Below, in pieces: positions 28,435 to 37,671 of a stretch of DNA of 64,000 nucleotides. Position 1 is the first letter of the stretch, and each line of letters opens with the position of its first letter. Under the pieces are notes generated by a model, which made no database searches, had not been told where the DNA came from, and saw only the letters and a list, made by a program, of their open reading frames with translations. The stretch is from Vibrio renipiscarius (GTDB lineage Bacteria > Pseudomonadota > Gammaproteobacteria > Enterobacterales > Vibrionaceae). The stretch is from NCBI RefSeq assembly GCF_000827885.1, contig NZ_JTKH01000024.1, positions 868,001-932,000 of the forward strand, in the 5' to 3' direction. Made by a program: the position numbers and the translations under genes.

Positions 28435-29445
28435 ATGTCTTATCCTGTCTTGATCTGCGACGATTCGGCGCTTGCGCGCAAGCAAATTGCTCGTTCTTTA
28501 CCTGCGCCAATCAATGCCAATATACACTTTGCCGTTCATGGTTTCGATGCGCTTGAGCAGTTAGAAAACCACGCGTTTAAAATATTATTTCTTGACCTGA
28601 CGATGCCCGAATTGGATGGCTTTGGTACGCTAGAGATCATTAAACAGCGAGGGATCAATATTCACGTCGTGGTGGTTTCTGGTGATATTCAGCCTAAAGC
28701 CAAAGAACGCGTTATGGCGCTCGGCGCAAAGGCATTTATTCAAAAGCCGATTGATCAAGCCATTCTTAAAAGTGTCCTCAGAGATCTCGTTGATCCTGCC
28801 GGCCAACCAGCGACGTCTTCGGTGGCGTATGCGCCCGTGCAGATTCCCACTTTGCGTCGACGTGACATTTATATGGAAGTCGCCAACGTTGCAATAGGGC
28901 GCGCTGCAGATGCATTAGCGCGTCATTTTGATGTGTTTGTGCATTTACCTCTGCCCAACGTCAATATTTTTGAAGTCAGCGAGCTTCATATGGCGCTAAG
29001 AGATTTAGCGAGCAACGACCAAGTTTCTGGTGTATGCCAAGGGTTCAGTGGCGAGGGAATTGCTGGTGAAGCGCTGGTGCTGCTCAGTGATTCCAGTGTT
29101 GCGGATTTAAAGCGACTGATGAACATTCCAGACGATAGTGATGAGCTTGAAGAGGTCGAGCTATTAATGGATGTTGCCAATATTCTGGTGGGCTCTTTCT
29201 TGAATGGATTGGGTTCGCAAGCTGAAGTGCGTTTTTTCCAAAGTGCCCCCGTGCTACTAGGGCAGCATGTCTCGATCGATTCTGTTATTGAATCGACCAC
29301 AGGTTCTTTTCATAAAACCATGACCTTTGAAGTAAGCTACAGTGTCGATGGTACTTCAATCCGATGCGATCTTCTCTTTATGTTTGTTGATGAGTCATTA
29401 CCGCTACTGGATAACAAGCTATCGTATCTTATGGAGGATTTTTAA
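28435..29445 (+). CDS. Response regulator with CheX/CheC-like C-terminal domain
   Basis: A 336-residue two-domain protein. The receiver domain (residues 1-120) has the acidic pair DD at 9-10, the phospho-acceptor D54 in LFLDLTMPE and the lysine K104 in QKPI. The C-terminal domain (about 150-336) resembles CheX/CheC phosphatases, with repeated LMDVANILVGSFLN-type helices containing the family's E and N residues. Such proteins may dephosphorylate a partner receiver. It overlaps the PAS gene by one base (TAATG), so the two are co-translated and probably work together. Confidence 0.82.
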   Translation: MSYPVLICDDSALARKQIARSLPAPINANIHFAVHGFDALEQLENHAFKILFLDLTMPELDGFGTLEIIKQRGINIHVVVVSGDIQPKAKERVMALGAKAFIQKPIDQAILKSVLRDLVDPAGQPATSSVAYAPVQIPTLRRRDIYMEVANVAIGRAADALARHFDVFVHLPLPNVNIFEVSELHMALRDLASNDQVSGVCQGFSGEGIAGEALVLLSDSSVADLKRLMNIPDDSDELEEVELLMDVANILVGSFLNGLGSQAEVRFFQSAPVLLGQHVSIDSVIESTTGSFHKTMTFEVSYSVDGTSIRCDLLFMFVDESLPLLDNKLSYLMEDF

Positions 29446-29885
29446 TGGGAAATCTTCCTGCAGAGTTTGAGCAGTTCCACTGGATGGTGGATATGGTGCA
29501 AAACGTAGATTTAGGTCTAGTGGTGATTGACCGAAATTATCATGTGCAGCTTTGGAATGGCTTTATGACACATCACAGTGGCATTCAATCACATGACGCC
29601 ATTGGTAAGCCTATCTTTGACCTTTTTCCTGAAATTCCACAAGAATGGTTTAAGTTAAAGACGAAGCCGGTGTATGACCTTGGTTGCCGCAGTTTTATCA
29701 CTTGGCAGCAGCGTCCTTACCTATTTAAATGTCGTAATGTTCGGCCGATCACGCAACAAGCCGATTTTATGTATCAAAATATCACGCTGAATCCTATGCG
29801 CACCACAACGGGAGAGATTCGCTCGCTGTTTTTGTCGGTCCAAGATGCAACAGCAGAGGCACTGGTTGTTTTGAATCAAAAATAG
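29445..29885 (+). CDS. PAS-domain protein
   Basis: A 146-residue protein that is almost entirely one PAS sensor domain (FHWMVDMVQNVDLGLVVIDR, then NYHVQLWNGFMTHHSG and PIFDLFPEIP), without an output domain. It is co-translated with the receiver-CheX protein upstream, so it may provide a signal-sensing subunit to it. The ligand is unknown. Confidence 0.8.
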   Translation: MGNLPAEFEQFHWMVDMVQNVDLGLVVIDRNYHVQLWNGFMTHHSGIQSHDAIGKPIFDLFPEIPQEWFKLKTKPVYDLGCRSFITWQQRPYLFKCRNVRPITQQADFMYQNITLNPMRTTTGEIRSLFLSVQDATAEALVVLNQK

Positions 29886-29918
29886 CCACTCCTCGTAAGA
29901 GACAAGATCAAAACAGAA

Positions 29919-29947
29919 GGCTAGCTTGGTATTAGCTGGCCTTTTTT
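29919..29947 (+). terminator. Terminator of the receiver-CheX/PAS operon
   Basis: GGCTAGC/GCTGGCC stem (one wobble), 9-nt loop, T6. Confidence 0.85.
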
Positions 29948-30405
29948 GTCCCCATGCGACGGCATCAAATACGGCAACCAATACGGTAAAAGATACGCAA
30001 AACTCTACGTCATTGTTCAAATTACTCAACGCGTGCGAAAAGCGCGAATAGGGAACAAATCAAAAATAAAGGTGAGGAGAGCAAGATTCGCCTCATGTTA
30101 TGCCTTTTTAATGAAGATTGAAGCGTCGTTATGCGAAAATAGTTGCGAAAAAAGGGTAGGCAGAGCAATGACAGAGAGGGCAAATGTCGGCACTTTTATC
30201 ATTAAATGTGATCTGAAACGTGTCTATGGATGTAGTGAAATTGGCACGATGGATTTCGTTACGCAAACCATTGCGCTGTCGAAATGTACGTTTTTTCTTT
30301 AAAGTGATGAAAACAAAGAGTATTTGAGGTTTTACTGAAGGGAGTGAGTTTACTAGGTATGCAAGAGAACCCAACTGTAGCATAAAAAAAATCGAATTAT
30401 CAGAC

Positions 30406-30433
30406 TTGCGAGAAAGAAATCCCGACCTATAAT
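30406..30433 (+). promoter_or_regulatory. guaC sigma-70 promoter
   Basis: TTGCGA, 16-bp spacer, TATAAT. The predicted start at about 30440 is the first base of the hairpin that follows. Confidence 0.7.
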
Positions 30434-30439
30434 GCTGAA

Positions 30440-30512
30440 AACCGGAGCGTCTGCAAACGCTCCGGTTTTTTTGTGTCCGACAAACAGTAATTTCGTCTGC
30501 AAACGAAATTAC
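30440..30512 (+). promoter_or_regulatory. guaC leader: attenuator-like hairpin and second hairpin with the same loop
   Basis: The first hairpin is AACCGGAGCGT-CTGCAA-ACGCTCCGGTT followed by T7 (30440-30472), a textbook terminator placed at the very start of the transcript. The second is GTAATTTCGT-CTGCAA-ACGAAATTAC (30487-30512). Both have the loop CTGCAA closed by CGT/ACG. The guaC start is 50 bp further on. An attenuation or repressor-binding function for guaC is inferred. Confidence 0.6.
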
Positions 30513-30561
30513 CAACGCACTCTGCAGTGACACATAGCTATATGAATCAAGGAATTACACA

Positions 30562-31605
30562 ATGCGTATCGAACAAGAACTTAAGTTAGGCTTCAAAGAT
30601 GTCCTGTTTCGCCCGAAACGTTCTACCCTAAAAAGTCGTTCTCAAGTTAATTTAACCCGCGAGTTTACATTCAAGCACAGTGGTCGTCAATGGTCTGGTG
30701 TGCCTATCATTGCAGCAAACATGGACTCTGTGGCAAGTTTCGCGATGGCCAAAGCGCTCGCTGAGCATGGTGTAATGACGGCGGTTCACAAACACTACAC
30801 CGTTGCTGATTGGGCAGAGTTTGTTGAAGGTGCTGATAAATCGCAACTGAATAACGTGATGGTTTCTACGGGCACTTCAGAAGCGGATTTTCAAAAGACC
30901 AAAGACATCATGGCGCTTTCTGATGAGCTTATCTTTATCTGTGTTGATATTGCCAACGGCTATTCAGAGCACCTAGTGGAATACGTGCAGAAAGTGCGCG
31001 CTGCATTCCCTGAGAAAGTGATCTCGGCTGGTAACGTTGTAACTGGCGATATGTGTGAAGAGCTTATCTTAGCCGGTGCAGATATCGTGAAAGTAGGTAT
31101 TGGCCCAGGTTCAGTGTGTACGACCCGCGTTAAAACAGGCGTAGGTTACCCTCAACTTTCTGCAATCATCGAGTGTGGCGACGCTGCACACGGTCTTGGC
31201 GGCATGATCATCGGTGATGGCGGTTGTTCTTGTGCGGGTGACGTGTCAAAAGCCTTTGGTGGCGGCGCAGATTTCGTGATGCTTGGCGGCATGCTAGCAG
31301 GTCATGAAGAGTCAGGCGGTGAGGTGATTGAACAAGATGGCAAGAAGTTCATGAAGTTCTACGGCATGTCTTCACAGTCAGCAATGGCGAAGCACTCTGG
31401 CGGCGTTGCAAAATACCGTGCAGCTGAAGGTAAAACCGTACTATTGCCATTCCGTGGCAGCGTTCATGAAACGATTTCAGACATCCTTGGCGGCGTACGT
31501 TCAACGTGTACCTATGTAGGCGCAGCAAAGCTTAAAGAGCTAACAAAACGCACGACGTTTATCCGCGTACAAGAGCAAGAAAACAACGTATACGGTAAAG
31601 AGTGA
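30562..31605 (+). CDS. guaC: GMP reductase
   Basis: It deaminates GMP to IMP with NADPH in purine interconversion. The 347 residues match E. coli GuaC in length. Elements seen: ANMDSVASF, the catalytic cysteine in [29 protein letters not shown] and the C-terminal [14 protein letters not shown]. The gene is preceded by a leader with two hairpins. Its 3' end is the attachment site of a Tn7-like transposon, which begins 23 bp after the stop codon and separates guaC from a terminator now found at 42272. Confidence 0.96.
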   Translation: MRIEQELKLGFKDVLFRPKRSTLKSRSQVNLTREFTFKHSGRQWSGVPIIAANMDSVASFAMAKALAEHGVMTAVHKHYTVADWAEFVEGADKSQLNNVMVSTGTSEADFQKTKDIMALSDELIFICVDIANGYSEHLVEYVQKVRAAFPEKVISAGNVVTGDMCEELILAGADIVKVGIGPGSVCTTRVKTGVGYPQLSAIIECGDAAHGLGGMIIGDGGCSCAGDVSKAFGGGADFVMLGGMLAGHEESGGEVIEQDGKKFMKFYGMSSQSAMAKHSGGVAKYRAAEGKTVLLPFRGSVHETISDILGGVRSTCTYVGAAKLKELTKRTTFIRVQEQENNVYGKE

Positions 31606-31628
31606 AACTAGAACGTTTCGGAAAATTC

Positions 31629-31700
31629 TGTTGAAACACCCATAAAGTGATATTTACGACCATAAGTTGATATATATTGCACCCATAACTTGATATTGCC
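31629..31700 (+). repeat. guaC-proximal transposon end with three TnsB-type binding sites
   Basis: Terminal TGTTGAAACA, then CCATAAAGTGATAT (31640), CCATAAGTTGATAT (31660) and CCATAACTTGATAT (31684), spaced about 20-24 bp apart. Confidence 0.82.
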
Positions 31701-31757
31701 TTTTTCTATACCATACTTTTGTAAGTTTACGACATATGGTGAAAGAGGCAATATATC

Positions 31758-32444
31758 ATGGATCGCCATTTAACCTCCTCCCAAGTAGTTTCTGATGCAC
31801 TTGAAAGTGCTTTTACGACCCCTGCACGTAACTTGACAAAATCTCGAGGCAAAAATATTCATCGTTTCGCTAGCGTAAAAATGGGTCACAGAGTATCTGT
31901 TGAGTCTACGTTGGAATTCGATGCTTGTTTTCATTTTGATTTTGTAAAAAGCATCACCAGATTTTGCTCTCAGCCTATTAAATATACTTATGTCTTAGAT
32001 GGTAAAAAACATAAGTATGTTCCAGATTTTTTAGCAGAGTTCGATACAGGGGAATTAATCCTCTATGAAGTAAAAAGTGACTTTGAAGTATCTAAAAGCG
32101 ACTTCAAAAGAGAGTTTGAAGCCAAAAGATTAGCCGCTAAACGACTGGGTGTTGAATTAGAATTAATCGAAGAGTCACAGATTAGAGTTGCCCCACTTCT
32201 TAATAATCTTAAGTTAATTCATCGATATGCATCACGAAGTGACTTAACGGAAATTCAGCAATTAGTCTTATCTATCTTTCGCCGTTTTGGCTCTCTGAAC
32301 GTCAACACACTTATCTCAAAAACAGGTATATCTAAGCCTTACATAATGCCAATTATTTGCGATTTATTATCAAAGTGCTTACTCGATACCAACTTAGAAG
32401 TTCCAATTACTGCTGATACGACACTTGAGTTGAGATATGGCTAG
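31758..32444 (+). CDS. tnsA: Transposase subunit TnsA (endonuclease)
   Basis: The TnsA subunit makes the 5'-strand cuts at the transposon ends, so that Tn7-like elements move by cut-and-paste. The 228 residues have the restriction-endonuclease-like core: a Glu in VSVESTLEFD (49 or 53), D90 in KYVPDFLAEF and E104-x-K106 in LYEVKSD. A C-terminal winged-helix region of about 60 residues follows (LSIFRRFGSLNVNTLISK). The length is typical of I-F3-type TnsA. The gene overlaps tnsB by 8 bp. Confidence 0.9.
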   Translation: MDRHLTSSQVVSDALESAFTTPARNLTKSRGKNIHRFASVKMGHRVSVESTLEFDACFHFDFVKSITRFCSQPIKYTYVLDGKKHKYVPDFLAEFDTGELILYEVKSDFEVSKSDFKREFEAKRLAAKRLGVELELIEESQIRVAPLLNNLKLIHRYASRSDLTEIQQLVLSIFRRFGSLNVNTLISKTGISKPYIMPIICDLLSKCLLDTNLEVPITADTTLELRYG

Positions 32445-34257
32445 TACCACCTTTGCTAATTTTTATCGAAAAGCAGATGCCGAAAATTGTGAGTCGAACG
32501 AAAATATTAGCGACGCTGAAGTCAGTTTGCTGGGTGAAGGCACAACATTCACTGAATTGTCGGCATTTGATGACGAAACATTGAAAGAAGTGAAGTTTCG
32601 TTTGCGATTGCTCAAGCAAGTAAACGTCCAGTGTGAACAAATAAACGTTAAAACGATTGAGCCATTGAGGGTGTCGTTGCAGCAGGAAAATCAACGACCT
32701 ATACCAAGTGCAATTACGATTTACCGTTGGTGGCTCATATTTAGAAAATCTGGTTTTGACCCTGTTTCTTTAGTACCCAAAACAAGGAAGCGAGGTAATA
32801 GAACGATTAAAGTTCCACAAGTAGTATCAGACTTTATGGATCAAGCGGTTAATCAGGTAATCTCAGCAGAAAAAATAAATATTAATTCAGCATTTCGTAG
32901 AGTGCGAAGGAAGATCAGGCAGTACAACTTATCTCATGCTACTCATTTCAAATACCCTAACTACGAGTCTATTCGTAAGAGAGTCCATAAAAAAACACCT
33001 TTCGAAAAGTTGCTCGCGCTAAAAGGACCAAGAGTGGCAAAGCGTGAGTTTAGGAAGATGGGCAAAAAAATATTAACGGCAAATATTCTGGAAAGAGTCG
33101 AAGTAGACCACACTGTTCTTGATTTGTTTGTCGTGCACGATGAATACCGTGTTGCGATCGGAAGACCTTATCTTACCCAATTGGTTGATTGTTATAGCAA
33201 AGCAGTGATTGGATTTTTCTTGGGATTTGAGCCTCCAAGTTATGCTTCAGTAGCTCTGGCGTTAAAAAATGCAATCCAACATAAAGAGAAGTTATTAGCT
33301 GATTTCCCATCAGTGGAAAATGAATGGCCGTGCTATGGCATTCCAGATTTGTTAGTGACTGATAATGGTAAAGAATTTATATCAAAAGACTTTGCTAACG
33401 CGTGTGAGAGTCTGCTTATAAATATCCATCAGAACAAAGTAGAAACACCAGATAACAAGCCTCATGTTGAGCGTCAATTTGGCACGAGCAATAGCTTATT
33501 ACTGAATGATCTTCCAGGAAAAGCGTTTAGTAACTATCTCGAAAGGGAAGGTTATGACTCAATTGGTGAGGCGACGCTAACTCTCAATGAAATTAAAGAA
33601 ATTTACTTGAAGTGGTTGGTAGATATTTACCATAAAAAATCAAATACTCGAGGAACAAACTGTCCAAACGTTACTTGGAGGCAAGGCTCTAAGTTATGGA
33701 GACCCGATGAATTTGTTGGAACGGTAGAAGAGCTCGATTTCAGGTTTGCGAAATACGGTCAAAAAATGCTTAGGAAAGAAGGGGTAACAGTTGCTACCGG
33801 GCTCTCATATAGTAGTGAACGTTTATCGGAATATCGTGGTATTAAAGGCGACCACAAAGTTAAGTTCAAATACAATATCGAAAATATGGGATTGATTTGG
33901 GTACTTGATGAGGATAACGAAGAGTATTTCGCTGTTCCTGCGATAGATTTTGAATACGCATCAACGATTTCATTTTGGCAGCATAAGCAAAATATGGCGA
34001 TTAAACGTAAGTTGTATAACTCAGAGTATGATGAAGATGCAGAGGTAGACGCAGAGATTGCTATTGAAGAGCTTGTCGACAAATCAATGAATAAAAAGAA
34101 AACCGCAATCCGGAACAAACGGCGTGGAGCAAGATATCAAGAGAATGCAGAGAGAGCAAAATCGCTGAAACGGGATATGACCGAAAACTATATACATACT
34201 GAAAAAAATGAACCAGATGTTGATGATAATGATGCTTGGGGTATCGATTACGTCTAG
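32437..34257 (+). CDS. tnsB: Transposase subunit TnsB (DDE)
   Basis: TnsB binds the transposon ends and performs the 3'-strand cuts and joining. In its 606 residues one sees N-terminal HTH regions, then the retroviral-integrase-type catalytic core with D224 (VEVDHT), D309 (VTDNGKEF) and E345 (PHVERQFG), a beta-barrel domain, and a basic tail likely to contact TnsC (KKKTAIRNKRRGARY). The triad is intact. It sits between tnsA (8-bp overlap) and tnsC (12-bp gap). Confidence 0.93.
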   Translation: MASTTFANFYRKADAENCESNENISDAEVSLLGEGTTFTELSAFDDETLKEVKFRLRLLKQVNVQCEQINVKTIEPLRVSLQQENQRPIPSAITIYRWWLIFRKSGFDPVSLVPKTRKRGNRTIKVPQVVSDFMDQAVNQVISAEKININSAFRRVRRKIRQYNLSHATHFKYPNYESIRKRVHKKTPFEKLLALKGPRVAKREFRKMGKKILTANILERVEVDHTVLDLFVVHDEYRVAIGRPYLTQLVDCYSKAVIGFFLGFEPPSYASVALALKNAIQHKEKLLADFPSVENEWPCYGIPDLLVTDNGKEFISKDFANACESLLINIHQNKVETPDNKPHVERQFGTSNSLLLNDLPGKAFSNYLEREGYDSIGEATLTLNEIKEIYLKWLVDIYHKKSNTRGTNCPNVTWRQGSKLWRPDEFVGTVEELDFRFAKYGQKMLRKEGVTVATGLSYSSERLSEYRGIKGDHKVKFKYNIENMGLIWVLDEDNEEYFAVPAIDFEYASTISFWQHKQNMAIKRKLYNSEYDEDAEVDAEIAIEELVDKSMNKKKTAIRNKRRGARYQENAERAKSLKRDMTENYIHTEKNEPDVDDNDAWGIDYV

Positions 34258-34269
34258 GAGAATATCGAT

Positions 34270-35259
34270 ATGGATGATGATAGAAGTATTCGTATTAGCA
34301 TGGCGAAAAGAGCATTTGTTTCAACTCCGAACGTAACCAAAGTCCTCAAATATATGGATAGGTGCCGAGAGTGCTCGGATTTAGAAACAGAGCCGACCTG
34401 TATGATGGTATACGGAGCCTCAGGAGTAGGTAAGACAACGATAATTAAAAAGTACCTTAAACAGAATGAAGGCGATTCTGATGTGCATGGCGATACTGTT
34501 CCAGTTCTTCATATAGAGTTACCAGACAATTCAAAACCGGTTGATGCTGCGAGAGAGTTGTTATTGAAGTTAGATGACCCCCTTGCACTTTACGAGACCG
34601 ATATAGCCATATTGACGAAAAGAGTAGTGGAACTAATACCATTATTGGGTATTAGGCTGATAATTATTGATGAATTTCAACACTTAGTAGAAGAGTCATC
34701 AAACAAGATTCTTACACGGGTTGGTAACTGGCTGAAAATGATACTAAACAAATCGAAATGTCCTATCGTGCTTTTTGGTATGCCTTACTCCAAAGTGGTG
34801 TTACAAGCAAACTCTCAACTGCAAGGTAGATTTTCTATTCAGTTCAATTTACTTCCATTTAGTTACCAAAACGGTGAGGGTATATTTAAGACCTTTTTAG
34901 ATCACCTTGATGAAGCTCTCCCATTTGAACAAAAATCGGGACTGGCAAACCAAAAGTTGCAGAAAAAGCTTTATGCATTTTCGCAAGGTAATATGCGCTC
35001 CCTTAGAAATCTAATTTACCAAGCGTCTATTGAAGCCATTGATAATAATCATGCGTCAATTCAGAACGAAGATTTTATTTTTGCGTCTGAGTTGACCTCT
35101 GGCGACAAGCCAAAAACGTGGAAAAACCCTTTCCTAGAAAATGCCAGCATTACAAAAGATATGTTACGGGCACCACCAAAAACGCTGGGTTGGGAAGATT
35201 ACTTTAGAAATAGTAAGCGAAAAGGTAAAGGTTCTGATCTCAGTGATTTGTTCAGTTGA
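34270..35259 (+). CDS. tnsC: Transposition regulator TnsC (AAA+ ATPase)
   Basis: TnsC is the ATPase that links target selection to the transposase by forming rings on DNA. The 329 residues are a single AAA+ domain: Walker A GASGVGKTT (49-57), Walker B LIIIDEF (131-137), and sensor motifs later (QGNMRSLRNLIYQ). The size matches I-F3 TnsC (about 330), not classical Tn7 TnsC (about 555). Normally TniQ or TnsD would be encoded within the element, but here an IS256 remnant and unrelated cargo follow. Confidence 0.92.
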   Translation: MDDDRSIRISMAKRAFVSTPNVTKVLKYMDRCRECSDLETEPTCMMVYGASGVGKTTIIKKYLKQNEGDSDVHGDTVPVLHIELPDNSKPVDAARELLLKLDDPLALYETDIAILTKRVVELIPLLGIRLIIIDEFQHLVEESSNKILTRVGNWLKMILNKSKCPIVLFGMPYSKVVLQANSQLQGRFSIQFNLLPFSYQNGEGIFKTFLDHLDEALPFEQKSGLANQKLQKKLYAFSQGNMRSLRNLIYQASIEAIDNNHASIQNEDFIFASELTSGDKPKTWKNPFLENASITKDMLRAPPKTLGWEDYFRNSKRKGKGSDLSDLFS

Positions 35260-35411
35260 TGCTCGATGATACCGAGAGGCTAAGAACCGTGAGTTAATGC
35301 AGAGCATGAATTACAGCGTCAGCTAACTCACTGTTTACAGAAATACGCTACAGGCTCTTAACGAGCGAATTAGCCAAGGCTCCGTAAAGCTTCAAGTCTC
35401 GTAGCTAAATT
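35260..35411. other. Short AT-balanced stretch after tnsC
   Basis: No gene is visible. It may belong to the decayed IS256-type element whose end follows, as it is in-frame disrupted by several stops. Confidence 0.35.
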
Positions 35412-35606
35412 CACTATGCCACTACAGTGATCAGAAAAGCGACCAAGAAACGTAAACTGTTCCCGACAGATGAATCAGCTAGAAAGGTGGTGTATCTGGC
35501 GATTATGGATGCTTCCAAGAGATGGACAATGCCAATCCATCACTGGAAGCAAGCTCTAAACCGCTTTATGATTATGTTCGAAGACCGACTAATGGAATAC
35601 TTGTAA
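35412..35606 (+). pseudogene. IS256-family (Mutator) transposase, C-terminal remnant
   Basis: The frame reads RKATKKRKLFPTDESARKVV and then YLAIMDASKRWTMPIHHWKQ, ending at a stop at 35604. This is the C-terminal block of IS256-type transposases, which end in a sequence of the form WxxPIxxWxxALNxFxxxFxDR. The region before the fragment contains stops and a small deletion relative to that family, so it is dead. Confidence 0.8.
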
Positions 35607-35695
35607 CCAAGAGCAGTTACACAGAATTATTTACAGGGTCTAATCTAATCATCTGTTACACAAAGTTTTTTCATGCTAGGCAGTATTACTATTTT

Positions 35696-37363
35696 CTATT
35701 CATGATAAGGTAACATGCTTATCGAAAACTTTTCTTTTAACTTGTCATGTTCAGAGTGAGAAATAACATCGGAAAAGTCACAGGGGGATGAGTTCCCTAC
35801 AAAAGTAACTCTCTTTATTGATGATAAATTTTCTGATAACTCTTTACAGATCCAAGAAAAGTCTGGCCGTGACACTTTGTCGGAAATGTTATTTATTATA
35901 TACATTCTTTCTATTTGCATTTTGCTATTTTTGTGGAAGTTAATATCGAGAGTTTCAAAATCATGGCGGTTTGCAGAATACTCAAATAATTCAATGTGAA
36001 CCTCATCGCTATGGCCGTGAAAATTGATTTCATTTTTACCTTCATAAGCAATGTACCAGTTTGAATTACCATTCTTGTTTTTAAAAATATCGTATTTATT
36101 TGGTATGCTTGCTATAGTCACATTTGAATTTTTTGTGTGTAAACTAGAGTTGTTCATTCTTGCTGTTATTGAACCCGATGAATCCCAGAGTTGATACGAT
36201 TGCTTTATATGTTCGGTTGAACGAATTCTGTTATCGATTTTTACTTTGGAATTACCTTTTACCCTGATGTGATATGAACTTAAACCATATATATCAATTT
36301 TGCTATCTGAACCCATAATGGTTAATCTTTCGTGAATAAGGCTCTTGTTGAAGTGTGGTGAATTTGGAGAGTCACAGGTTGATAGGTGCATGCGTTCGTA
36401 GTCTCTATTTGTACTAAACTTACCTCTAGGGTAATAATATGCTACGTCTAAAGAGGGGACGTAATCATTGCAAAGATTATTTAAATTAACATGGTTTATT
36501 GTATCGATTATTCTTAATTTTGACCTGTTTAGATAAACAGAAGCTATGTTCAACTGATTGTCGATGGTGTCATCGTGGAATTTAAAGGTTGCTGAATCTT
36601 CAGAATCATGGGTTCTAGTAACTGAAGGGTCTCTCGTGTCAGTTATTGTAAGTTCTGAGTTGGTAAGTATGGTCGATATATTGTATTTAACTGCATTAAT
36701 ATTAACGTCTGAGCTTATGAACGATGAGTTCTTGATTACAATATTATCTGCGTTAATTTGAAACGAGCTTAGAACTGAATTCCAGCCATCCATTAAACGA
36801 AACTCATTAAATTTATTTGATAATAATGTTATAGCGTATGAAAATGGTAATCGGTAGTCACTTAATTCTAAATTAGTTAACTCTTGTTTTTCCAGTAATC
36901 GATTGATTGAATCTTTTCTATCGTAGGCTGACATTCTGTTGTTGTATGCCACATCGTAGTCAGCTCTTTTATAGTTCAATTCAAAGTCTTTATTTGCTAG
37001 ATAGATGCCAAAAATGCCTATAAATGTTGAAGTTAAAATTGATATGTGAATTAATAAAACGATTAGTCTTACCCTGCTAGATATAGGTTTTTCATAAAAG
37101 AAAAGTGAACACATGGTGTTTTCAATCAAATCTTTTTTGCTAACGCTGCTGTAACCTTGTTTTATTGCTAGTTCATGAAAATACCGTTTTTTAGATTCCC
37201 ATTTCAGCCTTCTATCAAATTCTGGTTTAGGGTTTTCTCTATGATATTTAGATTGTTTAACTCTGCGGTATAAAATGTCTTTCACAAATGACTTTCCATG
37301 ATTACACGAAAAATAAACATTTTTTAGAAAGAAATGGCCAATGCGTTTTTTGTTTTTTTTCAT
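35696..37363 (-). CDS. Large hypothetical single-pass membrane protein (transposon cargo)
   Basis: I do not recognise this 555-residue protein. The ATG at 37363 with AGGAAA 7 bp upstream is preferred to the ATG at 37387. A basic cytoplasmic N-terminal region of about 95 residues (rich in K/R, with KKRYFHELAIKQGYSSVSKK) is followed by one transmembrane helix (about residues 97-122, LIVLLIHISILTSTFIGIFG). The remaining 430 residues are polar, Asn/Ser/Asp-rich and strand-like, as in a beta-helix facing the periplasm. GC content is low. It is transcribed opposite to the tns genes. A defence or surface function is only a guess from location. Confidence 0.7.
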   Translation of the reverse strand: MKKNKKRIGHFFLKNVYFSCNHGKSFVKDILYRRVKQSKYHRENPKPEFDRRLKWESKKRYFHELAIKQGYSSVSKKDLIENTMCSLFFYEKPISSRVRLIVLLIHISILTSTFIGIFGIYLANKDFELNYKRADYDVAYNNRMSAYDRKDSINRLLEKQELTNLELSDYRLPFSYAITLLSNKFNEFRLMDGWNSVLSSFQINADNIVIKNSSFISSDVNINAVKYNISTILTNSELTITDTRDPSVTRTHDSEDSATFKFHDDTIDNQLNIASVYLNRSKLRIIDTINHVNLNNLCNDYVPSLDVAYYYPRGKFSTNRDYERMHLSTCDSPNSPHFNKSLIHERLTIMGSDSKIDIYGLSSYHIRVKGNSKVKIDNRIRSTEHIKQSYQLWDSSGSITARMNNSSLHTKNSNVTIASIPNKYDIFKNKNGNSNWYIAYEGKNEINFHGHSDEVHIELFEYSANRHDFETLDINFHKNSKMQIERMYIINNISDKVSRPDFSWICKELSENLSSIKRVTFVGNSSPCDFSDVISHSEHDKLKEKFSISMLPYHE

Positions 37364-37387
37364 TTTAATTTTCCTACGGCTAAACAT

Positions 37388-37606
37388 ATCAATGTTATAC
37401 CTTCACTATGATTGACTTTTTACTTGTTATTTATTTTTAGAGTTAGTTCTCCTTTTTTTGAAACAATATGCATTGCGGATTGCATAAAAAATTCCCAAGG
37501 GTAGAAATTCATAAGGTCAGACTATCGTTGATTTCCTTAATTGAGTTCCTCCATCTTTTACTAATAAGATAAAGCACCTAACCGACCATTGACCAATTCC
37601 AAGCAT
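37388..37606. other. Intergenic stretch before IS3 element
   Basis: Promoter region of the leftward membrane-protein gene. The part next to the IS, joined to 38841-38891 with the IS removed, makes a short frame ending in LGDVDDLFNIAAIDFD just before the umuD promoter, so the IS may have cut the end of another gene. Confidence 0.35.
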
Positions 37607-37671
37607 TGGTAAGCCCCCGCTTCTCTAGACACTTAATAGCTATATAATTGAACAAACTATGAGGTGTTGCT

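Larger units (their letters stand above)
29949..30561. other. Long region upstream of guaC with promoter and leader hairpins
   Basis: No gene is convincing; a 118-codon frame at 29946-30302 has unlikely composition. The last 160 bp contain a guaC promoter and two leader hairpins, annotated separately. Confidence 0.5.

Noticed and set aside
29946..30302. 118-codon frame upstream of guaC
   Set aside because: Starts inside the PAS-operon terminator region, has no ribosome site, and its composition is unlike a protein.
35260..35411. Search for a TniQ or Cas start directly after tnsC
   Set aside because: Stops occur in all frames and the following sequence is an IS256 remnant.
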